Positions 9,955-18,200 of a stretch of DNA of 36,609 nt are shown here, piece by piece; the stretch's first letter is position 1, and each line of letters starts with the position of its first letter. A model generated the notes under the pieces. That model ran no database searches. It was not told where the DNA came from and saw only the letters and a list, made by a program, of their open reading frames with translations. Source of the stretch: an uncultured Porphyromonadaceae bacterium (GTDB taxonomy: Bacteria; Bacteroidota; Bacteroidia; Bacteroidales; Muribaculaceae); the NCBI GenBank assembly GCA_946414395.1, contig CAMKOE010000025.1, positions 1-36,609 of the forward strand, given 5' to 3'. The position numbers and the translations under genes are program-made.

Positions 9955-9962
9955 CAAAGATA
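9955..9962 (-). promoter_or_regulatory. Promoter -7 box for the secreted protein/subtilase operon
   Basis: The minus strand reads TATCTTTG, a perfect TAnnTTTG. A TTG lies upstream at 9986-9988, but with 23 bp between the boxes it is slightly farther than ideal. The 394-bp gene-free stretch 9764-10157 otherwise holds the leader hairpins and the terminator of the HIT gene. I see nothing coding in 9990-10090. Confidence 0.55.
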
Positions 9963-10092
9963 ATACTATTTAAATGGAAAAGTGTCAACTTTTTTGAAAA
10001 ACTTTAAATTTTATCTGATTAGGGAGGTAAAGTTAATAAATGGCAATGTTAGTATTAGGAAGTTGGAAATGAGTGGGATAGGCGGGAAAAAC

Positions 10093-10136
10093 GCATCAGG
10101 CGCCATTCCTCGACGATGGGGAATGGCGCCTGATGC
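10093..10136 (-). terminator. Rho-independent terminator of the greA-HIT operon
   Basis: A perfect 17-bp inverted repeat (10093-10109 with 10120-10136, core CAGGCGCCATTCC) closes a 10-nt loop. On the minus strand it is followed by GTTTTTCCC. It lies 22 bp after the HIT gene stop. Confidence 0.9.
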
Positions 10137-10157
10137 CAGTTGTGGCTGGGCTGGGTT

Positions 10158-10550
10158 TTACATTTTGTCGGCAATAGCCTTGGCAATAGCCTGCATCTCC
10201 TCGGCGGGGAGGGTCAACTTGGGGCCGCCAAAGGCCATGTCGCTCTCGCGCTGCAGTGGCACGAGGTGGATGTGGCAGTGAGGAACCTCCAGGCCCAGCA
10301 CGCCGATGCCGATGCGCTTGCACGGCACAGCCTGCTCGAGGGCCATGGCCACCTTGCGGGCAAATGCCCACAGGCCGGCATACTCTTCCTCATCGAGGTC
10401 AAACATGTAATTGACCTCATGCTTGGGAATGACCAGGGTGTGACCCTTGGCCATGGGGTTGATGTCGAGGAAGGCGTAGTAGCGGTCATCCTCGGCCACC
10501 TTGTAACTGGGAATCTCGCCAGCGACGATTTTGCTGAAAATGGTTGCCAT
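10158..10550 (-). CDS. HIT-family nucleotide hydrolase/transferase
   Basis: The 130-residue cytoplasmic protein has the histidine-triad signature HCHIHLVPL (H91, H93, H95), plus the family N-terminal block IFSKIVAGEIPSYKV and the loop AFLDINPMAKGHTLVIPKH. Such proteins bind nucleotides and hydrolyse nucleoside phosphoramidates or dinucleotides; the physiological substrate of bacterial HIT proteins is usually unclear. The length is that of a single-domain HINT-like protein. It follows greA after 8 bp, so the two share a transcript, an arrangement common in Bacteroidetes. A strong hairpin terminator follows. Identification is secure at the family level; no specific gene name is justified. Confidence 0.93.
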   Translation of the reverse strand: MATIFSKIVAGEIPSYKVAEDDRYYAFLDINPMAKGHTLVIPKHEVNYMFDLDEEEYAGLWAFARKVAMALEQAVPCKRIGIGVLGLEVPHCHIHLVPLQRESDMAFGGPKLTLPAEEMQAIAKAIADKM

Positions 10551-10558
10551 AATGATGA

Positions 10559-11029
10559 TTATACTTCAATCTTGAGGATTTCAAACTTCATGAGACCGGC
10601 AGGTGCCTGAACCTCAACCTTCTCGCCGACCTTGTGCCCCAGGAGCCCCTTGGCGATGGGGGTCGAGATGGAAATCTTGCCCTCGCGCAGGTTGGCCTCG
10701 GTCTCGGTGACGATCTGGTAGGTCATCGTGGCCTTGTTCTTGAGGTTGCGGATGGTCACCTTGGTGAGCAGTTGCACCTCGTCGGTGGATATTTTACTCT
10801 CGTCGATGATGCGTGCCGACGCGATGAGGGTCTTGAGTTCGGCTATCTTTGCCTCGAGCATGCCCTGGCGTTCCTTGGCTGCATCATATTCTGCGTTCTC
10901 TGAAAGGTCTCCCTTGTCGCGGGCCTCAACGATGGCACGAACAACCTCGGGACGTTCAACATTTTCAAGATGCTTGAGTTCAGCCATCTTCTTGTCATAA
11001 CCTTCCTGTGTCATGTAAGTAATAGCCAT
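10559..11029 (-). CDS. greA: Transcription elongation factor GreA
   Basis: The 156 residues match the usual GreA length (about 158). The N-terminal coiled coil includes EGYDKKMAELKHLENVERPEV, and the tip region RDKGDLSENAEYDAAKERQ holds the acidic residues (D and E of GDLSENAEY) that reach into the polymerase secondary channel and stimulate cleavage of backtracked RNA. The C-terminal FKBP-like domain (STPIAKGLLGHKVGEKVEVQ) binds RNA polymerase. It is the first gene of a two-gene operon with the HIT protein and has a promoter about 105 bp upstream. The leader contains a small AGATTC/GAATCT hairpin (11058-11080). GreB-like alternatives are unlikely in this phylum. Confidence 0.96.
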   Translation of the reverse strand: MAITYMTQEGYDKKMAELKHLENVERPEVVRAIVEARDKGDLSENAEYDAAKERQGMLEAKIAELKTLIASARIIDESKISTDEVQLLTKVTIRNLKNKATMTYQIVTETEANLREGKISISTPIAKGLLGHKVGEKVEVQAPAGLMKFEILKIEV

Positions 11030-11131
11030 GCTAAATACTGTGTTTTTAAATTTTTAAGATTCAAAAAATTAGAAGAATCTCAACTTATTGCAGGTGAGAT
11101 CCCTCGCGGTTAATACTTTGGTTTAACGGTG

Positions 11132-11163
11132 CAAAGGTAGCAAACTATTTTCAAATAGAGCAA
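11132..11163 (-). promoter_or_regulatory. Promoter of greA-HIT
   Basis: On the minus strand, TTG (11161-11163) and TACCTTTG (11132-11139) are separated by 21 bp, matching the Bacteroidetes primary-sigma consensus. It predicts a leader of nearly 100 nt. Confidence 0.7.
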
Positions 11164-11258
11164 CTATTTGTTAATAAATTCACTCTCCATTATTAAAAAT
11201 TAACTGATGGCAACCATGGGGCCCACTGGTTTCGGTGACATGGCTTTGGGCGGCCTTT

Positions 11259-12695
11259 TTATCTCTTCCACAGGGCTCTGATCTGCACCGCGGCCACAAC
11301 GATACTGATCGAGGCGAGGACGATGGCAACAGGCATCAGTCCCTTCTCCATGGCAACCATGACCGACGCCGCGACAGTCAGTGTCCACAACAGGTTATAG
11401 GTGCTGGCAAGCGAGATCCTTAACTTGTAGAGTCTGAAGTACACCACTGCCACGATGATGGTGTAGAGCAGGTAGGAAACCAGGAACGCGACGCCCAGCC
11501 CCGTGAGACCCCACCAGCGGTAGAAGACGATGTTAAGCACCAGGTTGATGATGGCGCTGGCCACCTCGGTCCACAGGTAGGTCTTGCCGTCGCCCTTGGC
11601 CAGGATAGTGAATGCCAGGCACCACGACAAGGTGCGGAATATCGTGCCGATCATGCCCCATGACACAAAGGTGAGAATGACGTTGAACTCGGGCGTGTAC
11701 AAGATCCACACCACCAGTTCGCGCAGCAGGATGAACAGCGCCACGACGGGAGCCATCACCGCAATGGCCACATTGATCTCCTGGGAGACGAACGCGCGCA
11801 GGCGCAGGCGGCTGTCGGCCACCTTGGACAGGCGCGGGTAATACTCCATGCCTAGGGCCGTGAGTATCAGCCCGGTGTACTTGTTGATGAGGGTATAGCC
11901 GGCCTGGTAGAATCCCACCTGCTCGGTGCTCGTGTTGACGTTGAGCCAGGCATTGAAGGCATAACTGGCCAGGATGCCGGCAAAGTTGCCCAGCGTCATG
12001 AAAATGCCCAACTTGACAAACCCCTTGCCCATGTCGAAGGTCTCGCGGCGCGACAGGCTGGCCGCGGGGTACTCGCGGTTGCGCAGGAGCCAGGCAAAGG
12101 CGGCAAGCGCCGCGGCATAGGCTAGAATCGACGGCAGGATGCTGCGCTCGCGCAGCAGGTAGAACAGCGGGACGGAAACGGCGAGCCCCACAATCGTGCC
12201 CCACAGGGTGACACTGGCCAGGCGCTTGAGACGGGACGTGCCTTGCAGCACGGCATACTCGCCATTGGTCAGGGCCTGCAGCAGCACCGCGACGCTCAGG
12301 GCGACAAATCCCCAGATGTGTGTCGAGTCGCCGAAGGTCATCTGGCTTAGGGCGGGTGCAAGCACGAGCGTCAATAAGGCACCGGCCAGACCTAACCACA
12401 ACGACCACTTGCGCACCACCGTGACCATGCGGGAAATCAGGCCGGGGTCGCTCTTGTCGTGGGTCTGGGAAATGTCGCGCACACTACTCGAGCGGATGCC
12501 CAGGTTGGTTCCCGTGGCAATCATCTCTAGGGCATTGTTGAACAGGCCGAACAACCCGATGCCGACAGGGCCAATCCACATGGCAACGAGTTTGGTGCGG
12601 ATGATGGAACACAGGATGCCCATCACCTGGACACCGCCGAAGATGCCCATCGCCTTCATCGCCATGCGTGATATGTTGCTCTGCTTGCTGGCCAT
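11259..12695 (-). CDS. Lipid-linked polysaccharide flippase (Wzx / O-antigen translocase-like, MOP superfamily)
   Basis: The 478-residue integral membrane protein has roughly 12-14 hydrophobic segments and a basic N-terminus (MASKQSNISRMAMKAMGIFGGVQ). The order of segments and patches such as RTKLVAMWIGPVGIGLFGLFNN and NTSTEQVGFYQAGYTLINKYTGL resemble O-antigen translocases that flip undecaprenyl-linked glycans across the inner membrane. Charged loops (RNREYPAASLSRRETFDMGKGF) separate the helical bundles. It begins 8 bp after the FemAB/GNAT-like gene, and the pair probably forms an operon concerned with a surface glycan. The glycosyltransferases at 26-28 kb are not in the same operon. No clear terminator was seen after its stop, though a GC-rich patch with CCATG/CATGG pairing lies at 11213-11243. 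The exact glycan cannot be told. Confidence 0.88.
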   Translation of the reverse strand: MASKQSNISRMAMKAMGIFGGVQVMGILCSIIRTKLVAMWIGPVGIGLFGLFNNALEMIATGTNLGIRSSSVRDISQTHDKSDPGLISRMVTVVRKWSLWLGLAGALLTLVLAPALSQMTFGDSTHIWGFVALSVAVLLQALTNGEYAVLQGTSRLKRLASVTLWGTIVGLAVSVPLFYLLRERSILPSILAYAAALAAFAWLLRNREYPAASLSRRETFDMGKGFVKLGIFMTLGNFAGILASYAFNAWLNVNTSTEQVGFYQAGYTLINKYTGLILTALGMEYYPRLSKVADSRLRLRAFVSQEINVAIAVMAPVVALFILLRELVVWILYTPEFNVILTFVSWGMIGTIFRTLSWCLAFTILAKGDGKTYLWTEVASAIINLVLNIVFYRWWGLTGLGVAFLVSYLLYTIIVAVVYFRLYKLRISLASTYNLLWTLTVAASVMVAMEKGLMPVAIVLASISIVVAAVQIRALWKR

Positions 12696-12703
12696 GCGTT
12701 CGG

Positions 12704-13645
12704 TTACAGGTTGATCTCGAATGTGTTATACACGATGCCGCGGCCTCCCAGCCGGGACTTCTGCCTGACGAGGCCCTCGTTGAGGTAACGGCCATGGTCC
12801 TCATTGGAGATGCCGAAGTCAAAGTAACGGTATCCCAGCCGCATGTACTCCTTGATGAGGTAATCAAACAGCAGCGTCAACGCCTTGCTCTCCTTGCCCA
12901 GGGGCGAAGCGGCGATATACTGGCAATGGGCCACGGGCTGTGACAGGTACATCACGACGCCGGCCAGCAGTTGCCCCTCGAGCGTGGCCGTGTAGAGGGC
13001 GATATTGTGCGGGAAACGGCCCTGCAGCAGCCTGATCTCGTCCAGGCTGTGCACCGGGCGGGTGTCATAGCGCGAGTTGAGCAGCGTGTCGAGCAGTTGC
13101 CAGTAACCCTGCCAGTCCTCACTTGGCCCCACGGTGATGCCGGCCTTGCGGGCGGCATTGGCTCCGCTCTTGTTGCCGCGGTCGAACGGCAGCGGGCAAT
13201 TGAGGTCGATGGTGGTCGAGATGTTGGACTCGATGAGTGTCGCGCCATGGCGGAACAGGGTATACAGGTCTTCCTCGCAGGGGTAGCGGTGATAGATGTG
13301 GGGCACGGGCTTATAGACCAGACGCTCGATGCCATTAGCCTTCATCCACTGGCAGGCGGCATCCATCACCTCGAGCATGACGGTGGCGTCATAGTGCTTG
13401 AGCGGCACGATCCACCCGCCATAGGTCAGGCCGCGGTGTGACCACAATGTGCCGTCAACGACGTTGGCGGGCAATTGCGCACACGGCTTGCCGTCGCGCA
13501 GGGCGACCAGCGAGCAGTCTTCAAATCGGTCGCTGTGATAGTCCATGTAGCCCCGCTGGTGCAGGAACGTGGCATTGCGGCTCGCCCGCGAGAATTCGTC
13601 CCACTGTGCGGCCATCGATGCGTCATATCTGATGATTTCCGTCAT
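12704..13645 (-). CDS. FemAB/GNAT-like acyl- or aminoacyltransferase, probably glycan-related
   Basis: I place the start at the ATG at 13643-13645 (MTEIIRYDASM), giving 313 residues. An upstream in-frame ATG would add 24 residues rich in Ile and Phe encoded by the AT-rich promoter region, which is unlikely. The protein resembles FemAB-like GNAT-fold proteins. Early blocks are WDEFSRASRNATFLHQRGYMDYH and SHRGLTYGGWIVP. The C-terminal core has LLFDYLIKEYMRLGYRYFDFGISNEDHGRYLNEGL, typical of the second acyl-CoA-binding half, where such proteins preserve a YFDFG strand and an N-E-G-L loop. Members near polysaccharide genes are thought to acylate sugars or peptidoglycan precursors. Here it precedes the flippase by 8 bp. 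Family is fairly sure; substrate unknown. Confidence 0.8.
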   Translation of the reverse strand: MTEIIRYDASMAAQWDEFSRASRNATFLHQRGYMDYHSDRFEDCSLVALRDGKPCAQLPANVVDGTLWSHRGLTYGGWIVPLKHYDATVMLEVMDAACQWMKANGIERLVYKPVPHIYHRYPCEEDLYTLFRHGATLIESNISTTIDLNCPLPFDRGNKSGANAARKAGITVGPSEDWQGYWQLLDTLLNSRYDTRPVHSLDEIRLLQGRFPHNIALYTATLEGQLLAGVVMYLSQPVAHCQYIAASPLGKESKALTLLFDYLIKEYMRLGYRYFDFGISNEDHGRYLNEGLVRQKSRLGGRGIVYNTFEINL

Positions 13646-13665
13646 GTTCACTGTAATTGAAAACG

Positions 13666-13673
13666 CAAAAATA
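13666..13673 (-). promoter_or_regulatory. -7 box for the FemAB-like gene and flippase
   Basis: The minus strand reads TATTTTTG about 20 bp before the chosen start codon, which supports the internal ATG at 13645 as the true start. A second minus-strand box (13697-13704) lies just upstream. Confidence 0.55.
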
Positions 13674-13686
13674 CAGAAAATAATAT

Positions 13687-13694
13687 TACTTTTG
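13687..13694 (+). promoter_or_regulatory. -7 box for the symporter gene, back-to-back with a minus-strand box
   Basis: TACTTTTG on the plus strand is followed after GC by CAAAAATA (13697-13704), which is a minus-strand TAnnTTTG box. The result is an almost symmetrical 18-bp element, TACTTTTGCGCAAAAATA, between two divergent genes. Confidence 0.6.
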
Positions 13695-13717
13695 CGCAAA
13701 AATATTTTATAAATCAC

Positions 13718-14887
13718 ATGAAACTATCCAAGATAGGCTTGCTGCCGCGCATTTTCATCGCCATCATCCTGGGTGTGGCGTGCGGTGTGTTTTTCCCCGA
13801 GTGGGCTGTGAGGTGCTTCGTTACCTTCAACAGCGTGTTCAGTCATTTCCTCTCGTTCCTGATCCCGCTCATCATCGTGGGGCTGGTGACTTCGGCTATC
13901 GGTGACATTGGCCGCGGGGCGGGCAAACTCTTGCTCATCACCGCGCTGATTGCCTATGGCGACACGGTCTTTTCGGGCTATTTCAGTTATTTTGTCAGCA
14001 CCGGCATCTTCCCGTCGCTCATCGATCGCACTGCTGCCGCCCAGGCCGTTAGCGCCGCCGATGATTTGCAGCCGTTCTTCACCATTGATATTCCCCCGTT
14101 GCTCGACGTGATGAGCGCGCTGGTGTCGGCCTTTGTCATGGGACTGGGCATCGCTTTCTTTGATTCCAAGTACCTCAAGGCCGCATTCTCGGAGTTTCAC
14201 GATATCATCGCCAAGACGATTGAGGTGGCCCTGATTCCCATCCTGCCGCTGTATATCTTCTCGATTTTCCTCAACATGTCCTACTCCGGGCAGGCATGGC
14301 GCATTATCAACGTCTTTATCGCGATCATTGGGGTCATCTTTGTGATGCACGTGCTGCTGCTGGTGCTGCAGTATTGTGTGGCCGGCGCTATAGCGCACCG
14401 CAACCCGTTCAAGTCCCTATATAATATGTTGCCGGCCTATTTCACTGCGCTGGGCACATCATCCTCGGCCGCGACGATTCCCGTGACCCTCAAGCAGGTC
14501 AAGAAGAACGGTGTGACCGACGGCATTGCCGGCTTTGTGGTGCCGTTGTGCGCGACCATTCACCTGTCGGGAAGCGCGATGAAGATTACCGCCTGTGCCG
14601 TGGCGCTGATTATCATGCAGGGCGGTGTGATTGACATCGCCCAGTTCACGGGCTTCATCCTGATGCTCGGCGTGATGATGGTGGCCGCTCCCGGTGTTCC
14701 CGGCGGTGCCATCATGGCGGCCCTGGGCGTCTTGCAGACGATTCTGGGATTCGATGCTGAGCAGCAGGCGGTTATGATAGCCTTGTATATCACGATGGAC
14801 AGTTTTGGCACGGCATGTAATGTGACTGGCGACGGCGCCATCGCCCTGGTGGTTGACCGCATCTACAGTAAAAGAGCCGTCAAGTGA
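13718..14887 (+). CDS. Dicarboxylate/amino acid:cation symporter (DAACS, SLC1-like)
   Basis: The 389-residue inner-membrane protein has the elevator-type fold of GltP/DctA transporters, which import glutamate, aspartate or C4-dicarboxylates with Na+ or H+. The re-entrant loop HP1 carries the serine-rich SSSAATIP. The last substrate-binding helix has MDSFGTACNVTGDGAIALVV, including the DxxxTxxNVxGD pattern that binds substrate and Na+. TM1 and the first helices (LPRIFIAIILGVACGVFFP) also match. It is slightly shorter than typical (about 410-440). It is monocistronic, with a TAnnTTTG box about 24 bp upstream. The exact substrate cannot be assigned; the Asp and Asn in the final motif are those expected of acidic-substrate members. 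Confidence 0.93.
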   Translation: MKLSKIGLLPRIFIAIILGVACGVFFPEWAVRCFVTFNSVFSHFLSFLIPLIIVGLVTSAIGDIGRGAGKLLLITALIAYGDTVFSGYFSYFVSTGIFPSLIDRTAAAQAVSAADDLQPFFTIDIPPLLDVMSALVSAFVMGLGIAFFDSKYLKAAFSEFHDIIAKTIEVALIPILPLYIFSIFLNMSYSGQAWRIINVFIAIIGVIFVMHVLLLVLQYCVAGAIAHRNPFKSLYNMLPAYFTALGTSSSAATIPVTLKQVKKNGVTDGIAGFVVPLCATIHLSGSAMKITACAVALIIMQGGVIDIAQFTGFILMLGVMMVAAPGVPGGAIMAALGVLQTILGFDAEQQAVMIALYITMDSFGTACNVTGDGAIALVVDRIYSKRAVK

Positions 14888-14959
14888 CCACTGAATGAGT
14901 TTTGGCAGGTGAAAATCATACCAAAAACAAGAATTTTTCAAAAAAAAGTCCAAAAAATT

Positions 14960-14988
14960 TTGTATGTGCAAAAATGATATTATCTTTG
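14960..14988 (+). promoter_or_regulatory. Promoter of a spacer transcript (candidate ncRNA)
   Basis: TTG (14960-14962), an 18-bp spacer and TATCTTTG (14981-14988) form a near-consensus Bacteroidetes promoter. It points into a spacer with no plus-strand gene. The start would be about 14994-14996. Confidence 0.7.
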
Positions 14989-14994
14989 TAGCGC

Positions 14995-15208
14995 ATAAAG
15001 GGAAAAATCTTTTTTTTTGATTTATCAAAGAGTTTCGGATTAACTATACTGTTGGATAATAGAATGGTTAATCCATTTTTTTTGTGCTCACCCCAGTGAA
15101 TCCCGCCTCAATCGGGGCTCACACGATAAAGACTGGGGGGCTGTAGAGAGGTCGTAGATAAAAACAAGAGGATGTGACGGCTATCGTGCTGCCACATCCT
15201 CTTGTTTT
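14995..15208 (+). ncRNA. Candidate structured non-coding RNA, about 210 nt
   Basis: The spacer between the symporter and the BspA-like gene (345 bp) has its own promoter and a strong terminator on the plus strand but no ORF. Predicted helices are GGATTAAC (15037-15044) with GTTAATCC (15067-15074), followed by eight T; CCCCAGT (15091-15097) with ACTGGGG (15132-15138); inside that, CCCG/CGGG (15102-15105, 15113-15116) or GTGA/TCAC (15096-15099, 15119-15122); and the terminator at 15161-15208. Length and layout are like those of small regulatory RNAs such as 6S RNA or the Bacteroidales-specific RNA motifs, but I cannot match it to a family from memory. A 4.5S or tmRNA identity is unlikely, since their signature sequences are absent. 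The 14888-14958 stretch holds only a weak TTTTGG/CCAAAA hairpin, a possible symporter terminator. Confidence 0.6.
15161..15208. terminator. Bidirectional terminator (ncRNA and BspA-like gene)
   Basis: A perfect 16-bp inverted repeat (15161-15176 with 15193-15208, core CAAGAGGATGTG) has A and T runs at its outer ends, so it can end transcripts from both strands. It lies 25 bp after the stop of the BspA-like gene on the minus strand. Confidence 0.9.
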
Positions 15209-15232
15209 AACGGCCGCGTTGCGGTCACGTCA

Positions 15233-18200
15233 TTAATTGCCCAGGATGATGCGGATAAGGGCATTGATGTCGGCGATGTTGATTTCGCCCTCACCCGTCA
15301 CGTCGGCACGGCTGCCTGCGGTCGGCTTGCCGCTCAGGATGACGTCGATCACGGCGTTGACATCGGCGATATTCACATCTCCGTCACCGTTCACGTCGCC
15401 ATAGACGGGCTGCGGCTCATCGGGCTTGAGCGTGAGGGTGCCACAAACGCCATAGGCCTTAACGTCCTTGACGGCAAAGGTGACATTGACGGGCATGCTG
15501 CCATCCTCATTGGGCTTGGCTGGCAGGCACTTGATGCCGCTCTTGTGCAAGGGGTTGTTGGGATCCAGAGGCACACTGTTGCGGATGGCCTTGCTGTCGT
15601 CGCTGGGCGCGATGTAACTCCAGTAGATGTAATTGCCGTCGCTGTTGATCTGAGCCACATTGGCAATCTCGCCACTGTCCTCGTTGCCCTCCATCAGGAT
15701 GGGGGAGTCGTCGATGAGTTCACAGTCGGCGATGCGCAGGCTGCCGTTATCCTCAACATCGGCTCCGGTTTCTGGATTCTCGATCTTGCTCAGGGCGATG
15801 CGGTAGATGCCGGGCACGCATCCGTAGGGGTCGGTCTGCACCTGCATGTAGAGGTAGCCGTTCTCCTCATCGAGGTAGAAGGTCTTGATGATGGCGTCCT
15901 TGAACAAGGCGTTGTAGTGCTTGGTGTGGCCTTGTCCGCCGTCGGGATAGATGTCGCCCTTCTTGAAGCGCAGCAGGCAAATGCCGTTGAATTTCTTGCT
16001 CATCCAGAAGATGCCGTGCTTGTCCTGGGTGAAGCCTCCCGTGATCGAGCCCCAACTGATCTCATCGTTGTAGTAGGGCAGCCACTGGTTCTGCAACAGG
16101 AACGGCTGGGAACCATAAAGGCCGGTAGTGTCGGCGTTCATCTCGTGGATGCCCACATTGCGGTCGCTGATGTAGATCTTGTTCTCGTTCTCGTCGATGT
16201 ACATCGTGAACGGGTCCTCGCTGGGGGCGTAGCCCACATTGTTGAGCACGGTGACGCGATAGAAGATGCCGTTAGTGTTGTTGACATAGAACAACTCGCC
16301 GTCGCCCAGGGGCTGATTGGGGTCCTGATAGGTGAACTTGTCACCGGCCACGGCGACATACACGCGGTTCTTGTAACTCTGTAGCGTGAAGGCATGTTTG
16401 CCCGCATTGAAGTTGGTGTTCACGATGTTGCCCTCTGCGTCCTGGTACATCAGGTCACCGTCGGTGGTGGAGAAATACAGGCCGGCTGGACAGCCCAGGT
16501 CTGAACCTTCACCCGAGATGCTCTCGTCGGCCACGATATTCAGGTAGCGCCATTGGCTGGCGTTCTTGAAGGCCTCGACCGATGCTGGAGCGACCCTGCA
16601 CAGCACGTCGCCCTGTGACTCGCTGAACACGCCAGCAGCCAGGGCCGGGGTGTTCACGTTCAATACCCGCAGTTCTTGGATGGAGGCTGGAACCGATCCG
16701 GGCTCCATGTAGTTGACGTTGGTGGGAATTTCCATCCTCGTGAGGGATGTGCAGCCCGCAAAGCAGTTGCGCATCATGTTGGTGGCGCTGGCGGGCAGTG
16801 TCACACTAGTGAGGTTCTCACACTGGTCGCACAGGCCCTGCGGAATCTCGTTGCGGCCTTCACCGATGACGATGCTCCTCAATGCAGAACCCGCAAATGC
16901 GTTGAGCCCCACGTTCACATTCTTGGCCAGCGTGAAGGCCTGGATGCCGCTGTAGGCAAATCCATAGTTGCCGATGCTGGCCAGGGCGGGCAACTCAACA
17001 GTGGCAAACGGGGCATAGGCCAGGCCATAGTTGTCGATGCTGGTGACCGTGGAATGGGTGAACCCGGTGCCGATGTTGCCCTCATGGGCCGTTACCAGCA
17101 GGCGGGTGCCGCTGGCGTTGAGCAGCACGCCGTCAACGAGCGTGAAGGCCGTGTTGCCCTCGGCAAGAGTGATGCTGGCAAGAGTGGGGATGGGGGCAAA
17201 TGCGCCCTGGCCGATGCTGGTCACGCCAGCAGGGATGCTGATGCTGCTGAGCCGTGTGCCGGCAAAAGCCTGGGTCCCCACAGCGGTCACGGCTGCCGGC
17301 AGCACGAGGTCGCCCTGCAGCCGGGAGTTCTCAAAGGCGCTCTGGTTGATCGTCGTCAGTGTGCCGGGAAGATCAACCGACGTCAGTCCCGTGTCATAGA
17401 AAGCGGTGATGCCGATACTGGTGACGTTGTCGCCCATGGTAACGTGCTGCAGCGAGCGGCAACCGTTGAACACGCTCTGCTCGATGACCGTCAGTGCAGG
17501 CGGCAAGTCGATCGAGGTCAACGCCGTGCAACCGGCAAAGGCGCTTGACCCGATGCTCGACACGTTATCGTTCTGGAAACTCACCCCAGTCAGCGCAGTG
17601 CAACCCTGGAAGGTGGTACTCTGGATGGTCGTGGTCTCACCGCCAATGACCAGCGTCTTGAGCCCCGACAAGTTGTGGAAGGGCTGTTCGGCGTTGGTAT
17701 AGGCGCTGGCATCGACATTGCGGCCCATATAGATGTACTGGAGACTTGCCAGGGCCGTGCGGGCCTCGGCCGAAGTGCCAAAGGCAGTCAACTTCATCAC
17801 CACAGGTGTGGAGCCGTCGGCGATGATGAGCCGCTTGAGGTTAGGGCAGTTGGCAAACTCCTCGCTGATGGGCTTGTTCCATCCGGGATAGATGACAACC
17901 TCCTCCAGGCTGGAACATCCGTTAAACACACCGCTACCCACGCTGGTCACCGTGGAGGGCAGGGGACTGAACTGGAGCGACGAACACCCCTTGAAGGTGT
18001 TGCGGCCGATGGTCACACAAGTGGCCGGCAGGGTTACCCGGGTCACGTCCTTGCAATCGAGAAACGAGTTGGCCGCCGTGGCAACAACGGTATACTCGGT
18101 GCCATCGTAGGTGAAAGTTTCGGGAATCACGATGTCGCCGCTGTAGAAGAGCGTGTCGGCGGGTGTTACCGACTTGTCGATGGTGTACTTGGCGACCGTG

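Noticed and set aside
13646..13717. N-terminal extension of the FemAB-like protein to the ATG at 13717.
   Set aside because: The extra 24 codons cover the AT-rich divergent promoter region, including -7 boxes on both strands. The ATG at 13645 fits the domain and promoter better.
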